NCBI GenBank assembly: GCA_964644845.1
Contig: CAZXXS010000014.1
Coordinates: 1 to 17,074 of the forward strand
Length of the DNA stretch: 17,074 nucleotides
From: Geothermovivens sp964644845
GTDB lineage: Bacteria; Zhuqueibacterota; Zhuqueibacteria; Oleimicrobiales; Geothermoviventaceae
Direction: 5' to 3'
Part shown: positions 5,716 to 12,419 of the stretch, in pieces
Layout of the letters: every line of letters begins with the position of its first letter
How positions within the stretch are numbered: position 1 is the first letter of the stretch
Made by a program: the position numbers and the translations under genes
Notes under the pieces: model-generated
Database searches by the model: none
Seen by the model: the letters and a program-made list of their open reading frames with translations, nothing else
Told to the model about the DNA's origin: nothing

Positions 5716-8169
5716 CTAACTGCGATCCGGGGCAGTGTCGCTTACGCCTTTGTCTTGTGGCCGTTCGAGAAGGCGGACAAAACCTGCCGTTCCGTCCACC
5801 TCGACGAGGTCCCCGTCCCGCAGGATCTGACGGGCTCCGCTCACGCCGGTGACCGCAGGCACGCCGAACTCCCGCGCCAGAATTGCTCCGTGCGAAAGGG
5901 CGCCACCCACTTCGGTGACCAGCCCCGCCAATCTTCCCAAAAGCGGTGTCCACCCTGGGTCCAGACCGCCAAGGACCAGGACGGCGTTCTCAGGCACTTC
6001 GGGCAGTTTCTCTCCCCTGAGCACAACCACCCTGCCTCTGGCCCTGCCCTGGCTCACACCCAGTCCGCGCAGCAGGCGGGCCGTTTTACCCGGTTGCTCG
6101 AATTCCGCAGACTTTTCCCGGGCAACCCAGAGAAGAAATGTCGGTCGATCTTGCAGACTCCGGCGTCGGGTCTGTCGCCCACGCAAGGTGTTTTCAAGGT
6201 CTCGTGTGAAGCCAAAACCTGTGGCCAAACGCTCAAGCTCGCCCTTCCGGAGCTCAAAAACCAGGTTAGGCGATTGCAGCAGTCCACGCCGCTGCAAGAT
6301 GCCGCCGATCTTGAGAACCGCCTGCCGTTTCTGCTCGAGAACCAGGTGCCAGTAGTGGCGTTGGTTCTCACGGAGAAGGGCGAACTGTTCCGCCAATCGC
6401 AGCGTCCAGCGCAAAGCGGCTTTCCAGAGTGGGCACAAGGGTGTGGGTAGTCGGCAGGCTGAAAACACCTCCGTGACCAGCTTTTCCCGTGCGTGTGGGT
6501 CAGCGTGCTTCGTTTCAGCTCTCGCGCGGCCAGTGTCAAAAGCAAGCCGGAGCAACAGCTCGGGACTTTCTCTCCAGGTCGGATCAGCCACGTCCAGGCT
6601 TGGAGCACGATGTCCGTACTTGCGAAGAAATTCCCGCAATTTTGCTTTGCGACTGCCATCGCGTGTTCGGGCGAGATCCGCGAGGGCGCGATTCATTTCG
6701 GCGGTCAGGTTTCCCGGAAGGCCGCGCAGAAGTTCTGTGGCAAGCTGCTGGCACTTTGGCGACGCCAATCCCGTACCGAGCTGAAGTTCCCACTCCAACA
6801 AACGCAGAAAAAGCTCAGCGAACGTCAAACTCCACCGGTGCAAAGCGAGAAGCTGCAGGGACAATTGCTGAGCGCGGTCCAGATCGCTCAGAAGCGCCTC
6901 TGCGTGTTCGTGGGCCCGAATGTCGCGGTGCAGCTTCCGGACTTCTGCTACGTAGTCGGACACGAAGAGACGCCACCGTTTGAGGTTGGCCCAAGGGAGC
7001 CAATCCGGGTCCTCTACCACGTGCAGCCAGGCACGGCCGAGCTTCAGCAGCCTCGCTGGCCAGCTGAATTTTGGCAAACCGTCCGGGAAGAAACTCAGAC
7101 GTTTTTCCGCGTGAAGGAATTCAGGCGACAGCATTTCGTGTAGCTTGCGGAACACGCTCCAGCGTGTGTAGGGTCGGCCGTTTACCAGCCGGGTGAGTTG
7201 TGCTTTTGCGAGATTCCTGTGTCCCAGGTAGAGAAGCGGTTCGCGGAAGGCACGTTTTTCAACAGCAGGACGGAGCAGGTCCCAGCCGAGGGGAGAAACG
7301 GGTCGAACAAAACGCTCGGCGAAAAAGAAGCTCGTCCAGACGTGGTCCGGCGCCTCGGTGAGCCACGCGGGCAACGGTGGCCGCCGCCCCGGTCTGGCCT
7401 GCAGAATCCAGAGCTGGTTGTTGTCCCAGGCCCACTCCACGTCGGCCGCAAGCGGCTCAAAACCCAGCAGATCTCTGGCTCTTTGCGCGAGTCCGTGAAT
7501 GGCGAGCCAGTCCGGTGCCTGCTCGCCCGCGGGTGCTGGAACGGGTTGCCCGCTCACCAGCCCTACCGCGGTTGGCACGCGGCCTCTTCCGGACGTGACG
7601 AGAATTCGCTCGCCCACGGCGCGACCAGCCGTTACGGCGTCCGTACTAGCCTCGCTCGCTTCGATCAGAGTCGAGACGAACTCCGGTCGCGGAGTAGCCG
7701 TAAACGCCACCCCGGCCCACCTTGCTTCTACCGTTGTTTGCAGCAGGACGTTGACGTGGACCAGCTCGAGGGGGGTGTCCATCCGCAACGCGGTTCGAAC
7801 CCGGTTTGTGGTTCCAGACTGCAGGCACTTCCGGAACGCCTGCAACAGCTGGTCCTCTGTCTTCAGTCCCGTAGCGCTGAAAAGCTGCCCGGCCAAACTA
7901 CCAGCGGCGCGATCTTCTGCCAATGCTGACGATCGCACGGCGAAGGTCTGTGCGCCGCTCTCCCGAAGCGCGCTCACAAGGCGTGGCAGGCGTGGTCTGA
8001 GGTCGCCAAGGATCGCGTCGAGCGACCCGTCTTTGGCTGGCACCAGAACAAAAAAGGCCGGAACCGGAAAACCCGCCTGCGCAAGAGTGGCGAGGTTTGC
8101 CGCTTTCGGCCCTACAAGATCGGGGTTCTTGGCGCGGGGATCATCCCACCGCAAGATCATAAGGGACAT
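5716..8169 (-). CDS. PEP synthase / rifampin phosphotransferase-like enzyme
   Basis: An 817-residue member of the dikinase-like superfamily that moves phosphate from ATP to a substrate through a swivelling phosphohistidine domain. The N-terminal ATP-binding domain (about 10-262) shows VGPKAANL (19-26), where most relatives have VGGK, then FAVRSSALAED (76-86), SLAGQ (91-95) and DVEWAWDNNQLWILQARP (243-260). The long middle part (about 270-690) is rich in Arg, Leu and Trp and resembles no segment I can name; it would set substrate choice. The C-terminal domain carries GGALSHGAILAREFGVPAV with the presumed catalytic His760. The order ATP-binding, middle, His domain matches rifampin phosphotransferase and PEP synthase, but the true substrate is unknown, so no gene symbol is given. 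The ATG at 8169 has GGAGG 16 bases upstream, farther than usual. It follows the UshA-like gene by 116 bases on the same strand and may be cotranscribed with it. Confidence 0.82.
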   Translation of the reverse strand: MSLMILRWDDPRAKNPDLVGPKAANLATLAQAGFPVPAFFVLVPAKDGSLDAILGDLRPRLPRLVSALRESGAQTFAVRSSALAEDRAAGSLAGQLFSATGLKTEDQLLQAFRKCLQSGTTNRVRTALRMDTPLELVHVNVLLQTTVEARWAGVAFTATPRPEFVSTLIEASEASTDAVTAGRAVGERILVTSGRGRVPTAVGLVSGQPVPAPAGEQAPDWLAIHGLAQRARDLLGFEPLAADVEWAWDNNQLWILQARPGRRPPLPAWLTEAPDHVWTSFFFAERFVRPVSPLGWDLLRPAVEKRAFREPLLYLGHRNLAKAQLTRLVNGRPYTRWSVFRKLHEMLSPEFLHAEKRLSFFPDGLPKFSWPARLLKLGRAWLHVVEDPDWLPWANLKRWRLFVSDYVAEVRKLHRDIRAHEHAEALLSDLDRAQQLSLQLLALHRWSLTFAELFLRLLEWELQLGTGLASPKCQQLATELLRGLPGNLTAEMNRALADLARTRDGSRKAKLREFLRKYGHRAPSLDVADPTWRESPELLLRLAFDTGRARAETKHADPHAREKLVTEVFSACRLPTPLCPLWKAALRWTLRLAEQFALLRENQRHYWHLVLEQKRQAVLKIGGILQRRGLLQSPNLVFELRKGELERLATGFGFTRDLENTLRGRQTRRRSLQDRPTFLLWVAREKSAEFEQPGKTARLLRGLGVSQGRARGRVVVLRGEKLPEVPENAVLVLGGLDPGWTPLLGRLAGLVTEVGGALSHGAILAREFGVPAVTGVSGARQILRDGDLVEVDGTAGFVRLLERPQDKGVSDTAPDRS

Positions 8170-8285
8170 GCGTTACGGTTGCGAACCTCCGCTTCGCTTT
8201 GCCGTCGAAAAGTCGGCTGCGGAAAAAACGCGCGCTCCACTACCGGGGAAACGGCCGTTGGCCACCACGGAACGTGACTCTCGGC

Positions 8286-9251
8286 TTACTTCTTCACCTT
8301 CAGCTGGCGTCGGTAATACGTTCTGAGGGCTTGGTTGTACTGGTCCACGACCTTCTTGAGGGCTGGGTCCTCCGCCACGTGAGAATCCAGTGGCACAAGT
8401 TCCCCATTCTCGAGACGCGGCCTACCGTTGGCATCCCAGCGGAAGAGGATGTCGCCGATGTACTTTCCCTGGTTGCCGTTCACTGCGATGTAGGACTCGC
8501 CGGCCTTGTGTGGTCCTCGAATCCTGTACGTCGCGCGGCCGCTGATGAAAAGATCCACACCACGGACGTCCTGAGCGAGTTTGTTCACCTTTGCTTCAGG
8601 CATGTACGCCAGACACACCACGAGATCCACTTTTTTCCGGAGTTTCCTCACCATCTGTTTGGCAGCCTCAACGGGATCGGTCACCTTGTACTTCTCAGCG
8701 ACAAGGGGGTTGCGCGGTACCTCCGTGACGCCAAAAACGCCCACTTTCGGGCCGTCAGAGCCCAGCGGCTTGAGGACGATCCAGGGCCGTGCAAACGGCA
8801 GTCGCTTCCCGTTAGCGTCGTAGAGATTGGCAGTTACAAAGGTAAGCGCCCCGCTCGCGGCTACCTTGCGGATTGCTTCGCCTGCGGCGTCCACGTCGGA
8901 AGCCGCCAGATTCACAGCATCGTAGCCCATCTTGGCGAAGCCCTTCAGAAGGTACTCGACTTTCAGGTTGGCGTTTGTGACCTTGCGCGCGAAACCGCCA
9001 GCATCCAGAATCAGAACCGCGTCTCCCTTCTCTTTCACCGCGTTGATGTAACCAGCCCGCCGGGCCAGCCCGCCAAGGCGGTTGGAGTGTCAGCCGCAAG
9101 GCTCCAGGTAACCGGCCACATCGCCACTGTAGAGGATGCGCAGCGCCTTCTCTGCTGCTGCCGTGGTGGAAGGTGTCGACAGGGACAAACCCGCCAGAAC
9201 AAGAAAAAAACTCAGCGCTACAACCGAACCTGCCAGATCTGTCTTTCTCAT
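8286..9251 (-). CDS. Exported UshA-like (5'-nucleotidase superfamily) protein, candidate selenoprotein read through UGA
   Basis: Read from the ATG at 9251, six bases after AGGAGG, the protein is 321 residues if UGA codon 54 (9092-9090) is decoded. Residues 1-33 form a signal peptide with a hydrophobic core (VVALSFFLVLAGL) and AAA before the likely cleavage site. The mature start LRILYSGDVAGYLEPCG is followed by UGA and then HSNRLGGLARRAGYI. This is the N-terminal pattern of metallophosphatase-like proteins of the UshA/5'-nucleotidase type, in which, from memory, EPCGC is common. Later landmarks are LILDAGGF, YDAVNLAASD, FVTANLYD and KVGVFGVTE. Several metal ligands of true phosphatases look replaced (DAGGF for DAGDxF, AASD for GNHE), so classical phosphatase activity is doubtful. 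Cys52-Gly-Sec54 suggests a redox or metal-thiolate/selenolate role. The alternatives are a nonsense mutation or a sequencing error. The gene lies upstream of the PEP-synthase-like gene. Confidence 0.8.
9050..9083 (-). promoter_or_regulatory. Candidate bacterial SECIS stem-loop
   Basis: Counting the U of UGA as 1, bases 10-13 (AACC) pair with 40-43 (GGUU), 14-16 with 36-38 after a bulged U39, U17 with G35, and G19 with C34. Bases 21-24 (CGGG) pair with 29-32 (CCCG), closing a CUGG loop at 25-28 (9068-9065). U18 is bulged and G20/G33 are mismatched. The apical loop starts 21 bases after the UGA, within the range for bacterial SECIS elements and close to that of E. coli fdhF, which also has a bulged U below its loop. 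A shorter hairpin, CCGC-CUUG-GCGG (12-23), competes with it. Folded by hand only. Confidence 0.55.
9090..9092 (-). other. In-frame UGA, candidate selenocysteine codon
   Basis: TGA at codon 54 of the UshA-like gene, between Cys52-Gly53 and His55. The frame is open on both sides: 53 codons from a start with a strong ribosome-binding site and signal peptide, then 267 codons to TAA at 8288-8286. Other genes here (ribE, ribD, the gene at 3201) end at TGA, so UGA is a normal stop elsewhere in this genome. Confidence 0.75.
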
Positions 9252-9829
9252 CGCCTACCTCCTTCTGACACCCCAGCTGACAACCCCAGATTCACTCCGA
9301 CGCTGTGAAAGGGTCCCCGCGCACAAGCTTCACTGTTGTTAGGAGACTGGAAAAGAGCCACCACACGACCGAGTTACGCAGCGTCGCGTGCGTTCGTCTG
9401 GCACGCCAGACTCGATGCCCCTTACGGAATCCACGACAAAGCTCCGCGGCCAAAGGGCAAGACCTTTTTTACGCAGACCACACACCCAGGAGCATGCTGC
9501 CGTCACAATCACGTACGTTCAGAAACCGGTACAGTTCCGTTCCCCATGTTTTCGGTGTCCCGTTTCGGCTGCTGCAGGTCGGCGACGGGCAGTCCAGTTT
9601 CCGCGCTTTTGGCAGTTTTTTCGCTCGCTGAAGATGAGGAATGACCTCCCGCCGTTCGAAAAGCGCTCCCCGGTTCGTTGTGCCGTGTACCCAAGTGGGT
9701 TAAGAGCCTTATCGCAGAGGTTCAGTTTGCGAACACACCGCCGTCGGACGGTACACTTGCTTATTTGAACTCATTCGCTGCCGCAACAGGAGCCCGTAAC
9801 TAGCGGCAGGCGCGACGGATTTCACAAAA
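9252..9829. other. Intergenic region between the UshA-like gene and the tRNA cluster
   Basis: No gene, RNA or convincing promoter was recognised. It must contain the promoter of the UshA-like gene on the minus strand, but no clean -35/-10 pair stands out. Short frames here have no ribosome-binding sites and no protein-like translation. Confidence 0.5.
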
Positions 9830-9833
9830 CATG

Positions 9834-9858
9834 AAAAGCCCGCCAGTGGCGGGCTTCA
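9834..9858 (-). terminator. Intrinsic terminator of the tRNA operon
   Basis: On the minus strand GCCCGCC (9854-9848) and GGCGGGC (9844-9838) pair around a three-base loop, followed by TTTT (9837-9834). It lies about 35 bases after tRNA-Leu and ends the Gly-Cys-Leu transcript. Confidence 0.88.
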
Positions 9859-9891
9859 GTCTGCTCAACGCTCAGGGATGCTCAAACGGGG

Positions 9892-9977
9892 TGCCGAGGG
9901 CCGGACTCGAACCGGCACGCCCCTTACGGAGCGAGGGATTTTAAGTCCCTTGCGTCTACCAGTTCCGCCACCCCGGC
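9892..9977 (-). tRNA. tRNA-Leu (UAA)
   Basis: Class II tRNA of 86 bases. The acceptor strand GCCGGGG pairs with CCTCGGC, with A as the discriminator base. D-arm TGGCGGAACTGGTAGACGC, anticodon loop CTTAAAA (anticodon TAA), a long variable arm, and T-arm GCCGGTTCGAGTCCGGC. CCA is not encoded. Third in a Gly-Cys-Leu transcript. Confidence 0.95.
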
Positions 9978-9997
9978 GAGACGAGTGAAATTAAAAA

Positions 9998-10069
9998 AGG
10001 CGGCGAGCGGAATCGAACCGCTGAATAGAGGCTTTGCAGGCCTCCGCCTTACCACTTGGCTACGCCGCC
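9998..10069 (-). tRNA. tRNA-Cys (GCA)
   Basis: 72 bases. Acceptor GGCGGCG pairs with CGCCGCC and the discriminator is U, as expected for Cys. The anticodon loop CTGCAAA gives GCA, and the T-arm is GCGGTTCGATTCCGC. No encoded CCA; a T-run follows the 3' end. About 20 bases separate it from tRNA-Leu. Confidence 0.95.
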
Positions 10070-10086
10070 GCATCTTTGGAACTTGG

Positions 10087-10158
10087 AGCGGGAGACGGGA
10101 CTTGAACCCGCGACCCCCACCTTGGCAAGGTGGTGTTCTACCGCTGAACTACTCCCGC
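10087..10158 (-). tRNA. tRNA-Gly (GCC)
   Basis: 72 bases. Acceptor GCGGGAG pairs with CTCCCGC, discriminator U. The anticodon loop TTGCCAA gives GCC, and the T-arm is GCGGGTTCAAGTCCCGT. CCA is not encoded. It is the first gene of the tRNA transcript, directly after its promoter. Confidence 0.96.
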
Positions 10159-10170
10159 TTTTCGCAAGCG

Positions 10171-10199
10171 AATATACGCAAAGAAGGCCACGGATGCAA
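10171..10199 (-). promoter_or_regulatory. Promoter of the tRNA Gly-Cys-Leu operon
   Basis: On the minus strand -35 TTGCAT (10199-10194) and -10 TATATT (10176-10171) are spaced by exactly 17 bases, with an A-run (UP-element-like) just upstream of the -35. The -10 ends 12 bases before the tRNA-Gly 5' end, so the leader is very short. Confidence 0.82.
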
Positions 10200-11007
10200 G
10201 TCTTTTTTCGCCCAAGCATTCCCCATTTTCCCCATGGGAACTCGCGGACACCTGAGAGTCGCTTAGCTGGCAAAATCGTTTTCTGGCCGAAGCAAAAGCC
10301 GAAAGAGGGTCCGCGTTTCCGCCACAGACTGAAGACCCCAGCCACCCCATGTGCAGACCGCTTGAAACCAGTCGGGTTTTCGGCCCGCTTTAGCGGGTCT
10401 ACATCTGAAACTGCACCGGAGTGCAATTTCCGGGCGGTTTCGAGACAATCCAGATCTACCAGCTCTCCCGCTTGCTCGCCAGAAATTCACTGACCGTGCG
10501 GGCAACGTCAGACTCTTAGGTACAGCTTGAGCCTGTGAACAACTGGTACCTGCCGTGCGCACCTGCGGCTTGGCAGGGAACCCTTTTTCTTCTCAGGCCA
10601 AGGCTGCTGAGAGCATCTTGCCTCCGCGCGTGAGAGGCGCAGGCTCGGCGGCGAGGCCAGCACATCCAACCCGCGGGAAGTCCTTTGGGTGCTGTCCGGC
10701 TTGCGGGTGACGAGATCCAAACCATCTGGCCCGCAAAAGACACGGAATTCCCGCTTCCCAACCCGCTTGGCAGCAGTAGAACTAACCTTCGGGGCTTCGG
10801 CGAGGTGAGCCTGCCCACTTACAATCGATCCGCAGTGCGACTTCGCTGCCGGTAAGTTGGAACACCCTGAGGGAAGTGGGCACGATGCTTGCTCAGAAAC
10901 CACACACCGACGACACCACCAGTCGGCTTGAACAAGAGAGGCTGTTCCAACGTCGGACAGTCATCGTTCGCGAGACAAACAGACAGCCAACCAGTGAAGG
11001 AGGTACC
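10200..11007. other. Intergenic region between divergent tRNA operon and secreted-protein gene
   Basis: No gene is supported. A stem-loop CCCGC-TTTA-GCGGG lies at about 10385-10398 without a T-tract. A possible -10 (TACAAT, near 10819) precedes the secreted-protein gene, but no good -35 matches it. A frame open from 10876 runs into that gene without its own start signal and is upstream non-coding sequence. Confidence 0.5.
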
Positions 11008-12312
11008 ATGAGAGCTCGCTACGGAACCGCAGCCGCTCTGATCGCAAGCTTCTTGTTTTTGTCTGTGCACACCGTTTTTGCCACAAACATCAACGATCCC
11101 TTGACTAATGGGACGACCGTTGGTCAGCAGCACGGCGGCACGTTCACCGAGGAAGGTTGGAAAACCACGTCCGCCTGGGATTACATCCAGTACGACGTGA
11201 GCACGATTTCGGAAGGTTACGTGGAGTTCGAGGTGCGCGGTTGGCACGCTGACGAGGACCAATTCAGCCACTCGCACAAGTGCCACTTTTTCGGCATGTA
11301 CGACGACAGCTACGACGACCGGAACGGCGACCACATAAAGACAAATCCCTACAAGTGCTTCATGCGAATCTACGGCTACGAACCTGGTTACAGCAAATGG
11401 GGCATTCTCAAGCTGCGCTTGAACGTAGCTGCTTACACCTCCGGTGATGAGACGGATCCGAATTCTTTCGAAGCGTACGCCAGCGAAGGCGGACAGGTTG
11501 AGAACGATGAAGACGCAACACACTGGGACTGGCAGGAAGACGAATGGTATCACTTCAAGCTTGAGTGGGGCGACGGCCACATGCGCTGGTACAAGGACGG
11601 CGTTTTGATTACCGACTACGATTACAGCGGCACGGGTGAGGAGTACGCCCCTCCCATCCACATTATCCGGCTCGGCTACGTCGGGGTTTACGAGACTCCC
11701 ATCGGTGAGGTTTTCCGGAACGTCAAGATCGTGGACGCAACGGTCCCCGTGGAAATGAGCGCGTTCAGCGCCCTGGCTGGGCACGTCGTAACGCTGAGGT
11801 GGGAGACGGCCAGCGAAACAAGCAACCACGGTTTCGCTGTTGAACGGAGTGCGGACTCGAAACACTACCACCAGGTTGGCTTCGTAGAGGGGCACGGCAC
11901 GACCACCGCGCCTCATGTCTACACTTTTCAGGATCGTCCCCCAAAACAAGGCACTTACTGGTACCGCCTGCGTCAGGTTGATGTCGACGGCTCTGCCACC
12001 GTCTACGGTCCGGTGAAGGTCCTCTGGGCGCCTCAGGAAGAAGTCCTGCTCAGCAACTACCCGAACCCGTTCAACGGTCAAACCCGAGTGCACTTGCTAC
12101 TGCCGGAAGCTGCTGACCTCCGGGTGGTCGTGTACGACCTCACGGGTCGGGAAGTCGCGAGGTTGCACACGGGACGCGTCGAGGCAGGAGAGCACACGTG
12201 GACCTGGAACGCTCACGACGAACTCGGTCGGGAACTCCCAAGCGGTGTCTACTTGCTACGCGCGACCGGCGGACAGCACACGCTGACACGCAGAGTCATT
12301 CTGCTCAAGTAA
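11008..12312 (+). CDS. Secreted protein with concanavalin-like domain and C-terminal sorting domain
   Basis: A 434-residue exported protein. Residues 1-23 are a signal peptide (AALIASFLFLSVHTVFA, cut before TNIND). About 25-250 is rich in aromatic and acidic residues with repeated beta-strand patterns (YVEFEVRGW, WYHFKLEWGDG, MRWYKDGVLITDY) and resembles a concanavalin A-like/LamG sugar-binding sandwich; no catalytic motif was recognised. Residues about 252-345 (VPVEMSAFSALAGHVVTLRW onward to YRLRQVDVDGS) match the fibronectin-like module found before sorting domains. The last 86 residues (SNYPNPFNGQT, VVYDLTGREV, LPSGVYLLRA, RRVILLK) are an FlgD-like/type IX secretion-style sorting segment. 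It is therefore probably surface-anchored or released, perhaps binding polysaccharide. The ATG at 11008 has GAAGGAGG five bases upstream; the frame is open further back but lacks a signal. It ends at a shared terminator facing rng. Confidence 0.9.
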   Translation: MRARYGTAAALIASFLFLSVHTVFATNINDPLTNGTTVGQQHGGTFTEEGWKTTSAWDYIQYDVSTISEGYVEFEVRGWHADEDQFSHSHKCHFFGMYDDSYDDRNGDHIKTNPYKCFMRIYGYEPGYSKWGILKLRLNVAAYTSGDETDPNSFEAYASEGGQVENDEDATHWDWQEDEWYHFKLEWGDGHMRWYKDGVLITDYDYSGTGEEYAPPIHIIRLGYVGVYETPIGEVFRNVKIVDATVPVEMSAFSALAGHVVTLRWETASETSNHGFAVERSADSKHYHQVGFVEGHGTTTAPHVYTFQDRPPKQGTYWYRLRQVDVDGSATVYGPVKVLWAPQEEVLLSNYPNPFNGQTRVHLLLPEAADLRVVVYDLTGREVARLHTGRVEAGEHTWTWNAHDELGRELPSGVYLLRATGGQHTLTRRVILLK

Positions 12313-12341
12313 GCACGCGGTCAAAAATTCCGGGTCTGACA

Positions 12342-12386
12342 AAAACGCCCGGCGCCTGCTTTTGTTTGCGGGTAGCCGGGCGTTTT
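12342..12386. terminator. Bidirectional terminator between the secreted-protein gene and rng
   Basis: AAAACGCCCGGC (12342-12353) is the exact reverse complement of GCCGGGCGTTTT (12375-12386), around a 21-base loop. The A-run and T-run at either end make it work for both convergent genes. Confidence 0.85.
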
Positions 12387-12419
12387 CGATTTGCGGAATC
12401 GTTGCGCTTAGGGCCCGTT

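Noticed and set aside
8286..9038. UshA-like protein starting at the GTG at 9038
   Set aside because: It has no ribosome-binding site and would lack a signal peptide and the conserved N-terminal strand. The upstream ATG at 9251 has both, with only one UGA in between.
9090..9092. Genome-wide reassignment of UGA to Trp or Gly as the explanation for the in-frame UGA
   Set aside because: ribE, ribD and the gene at 3201 end at TGA, TGG is used for Trp throughout, and no other recognised gene here contains an internal TGA.
8199..9308. Plus-strand open frame of about 370 codons
   Set aside because: Antisense to the UshA-like gene. No start signal and no protein-like pattern.
10819..12093. Minus-strand open frame of about 420 codons
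   Set aside because: Antisense to the secreted sorting-domain protein, whose signal peptide, binding site and domains are clear.
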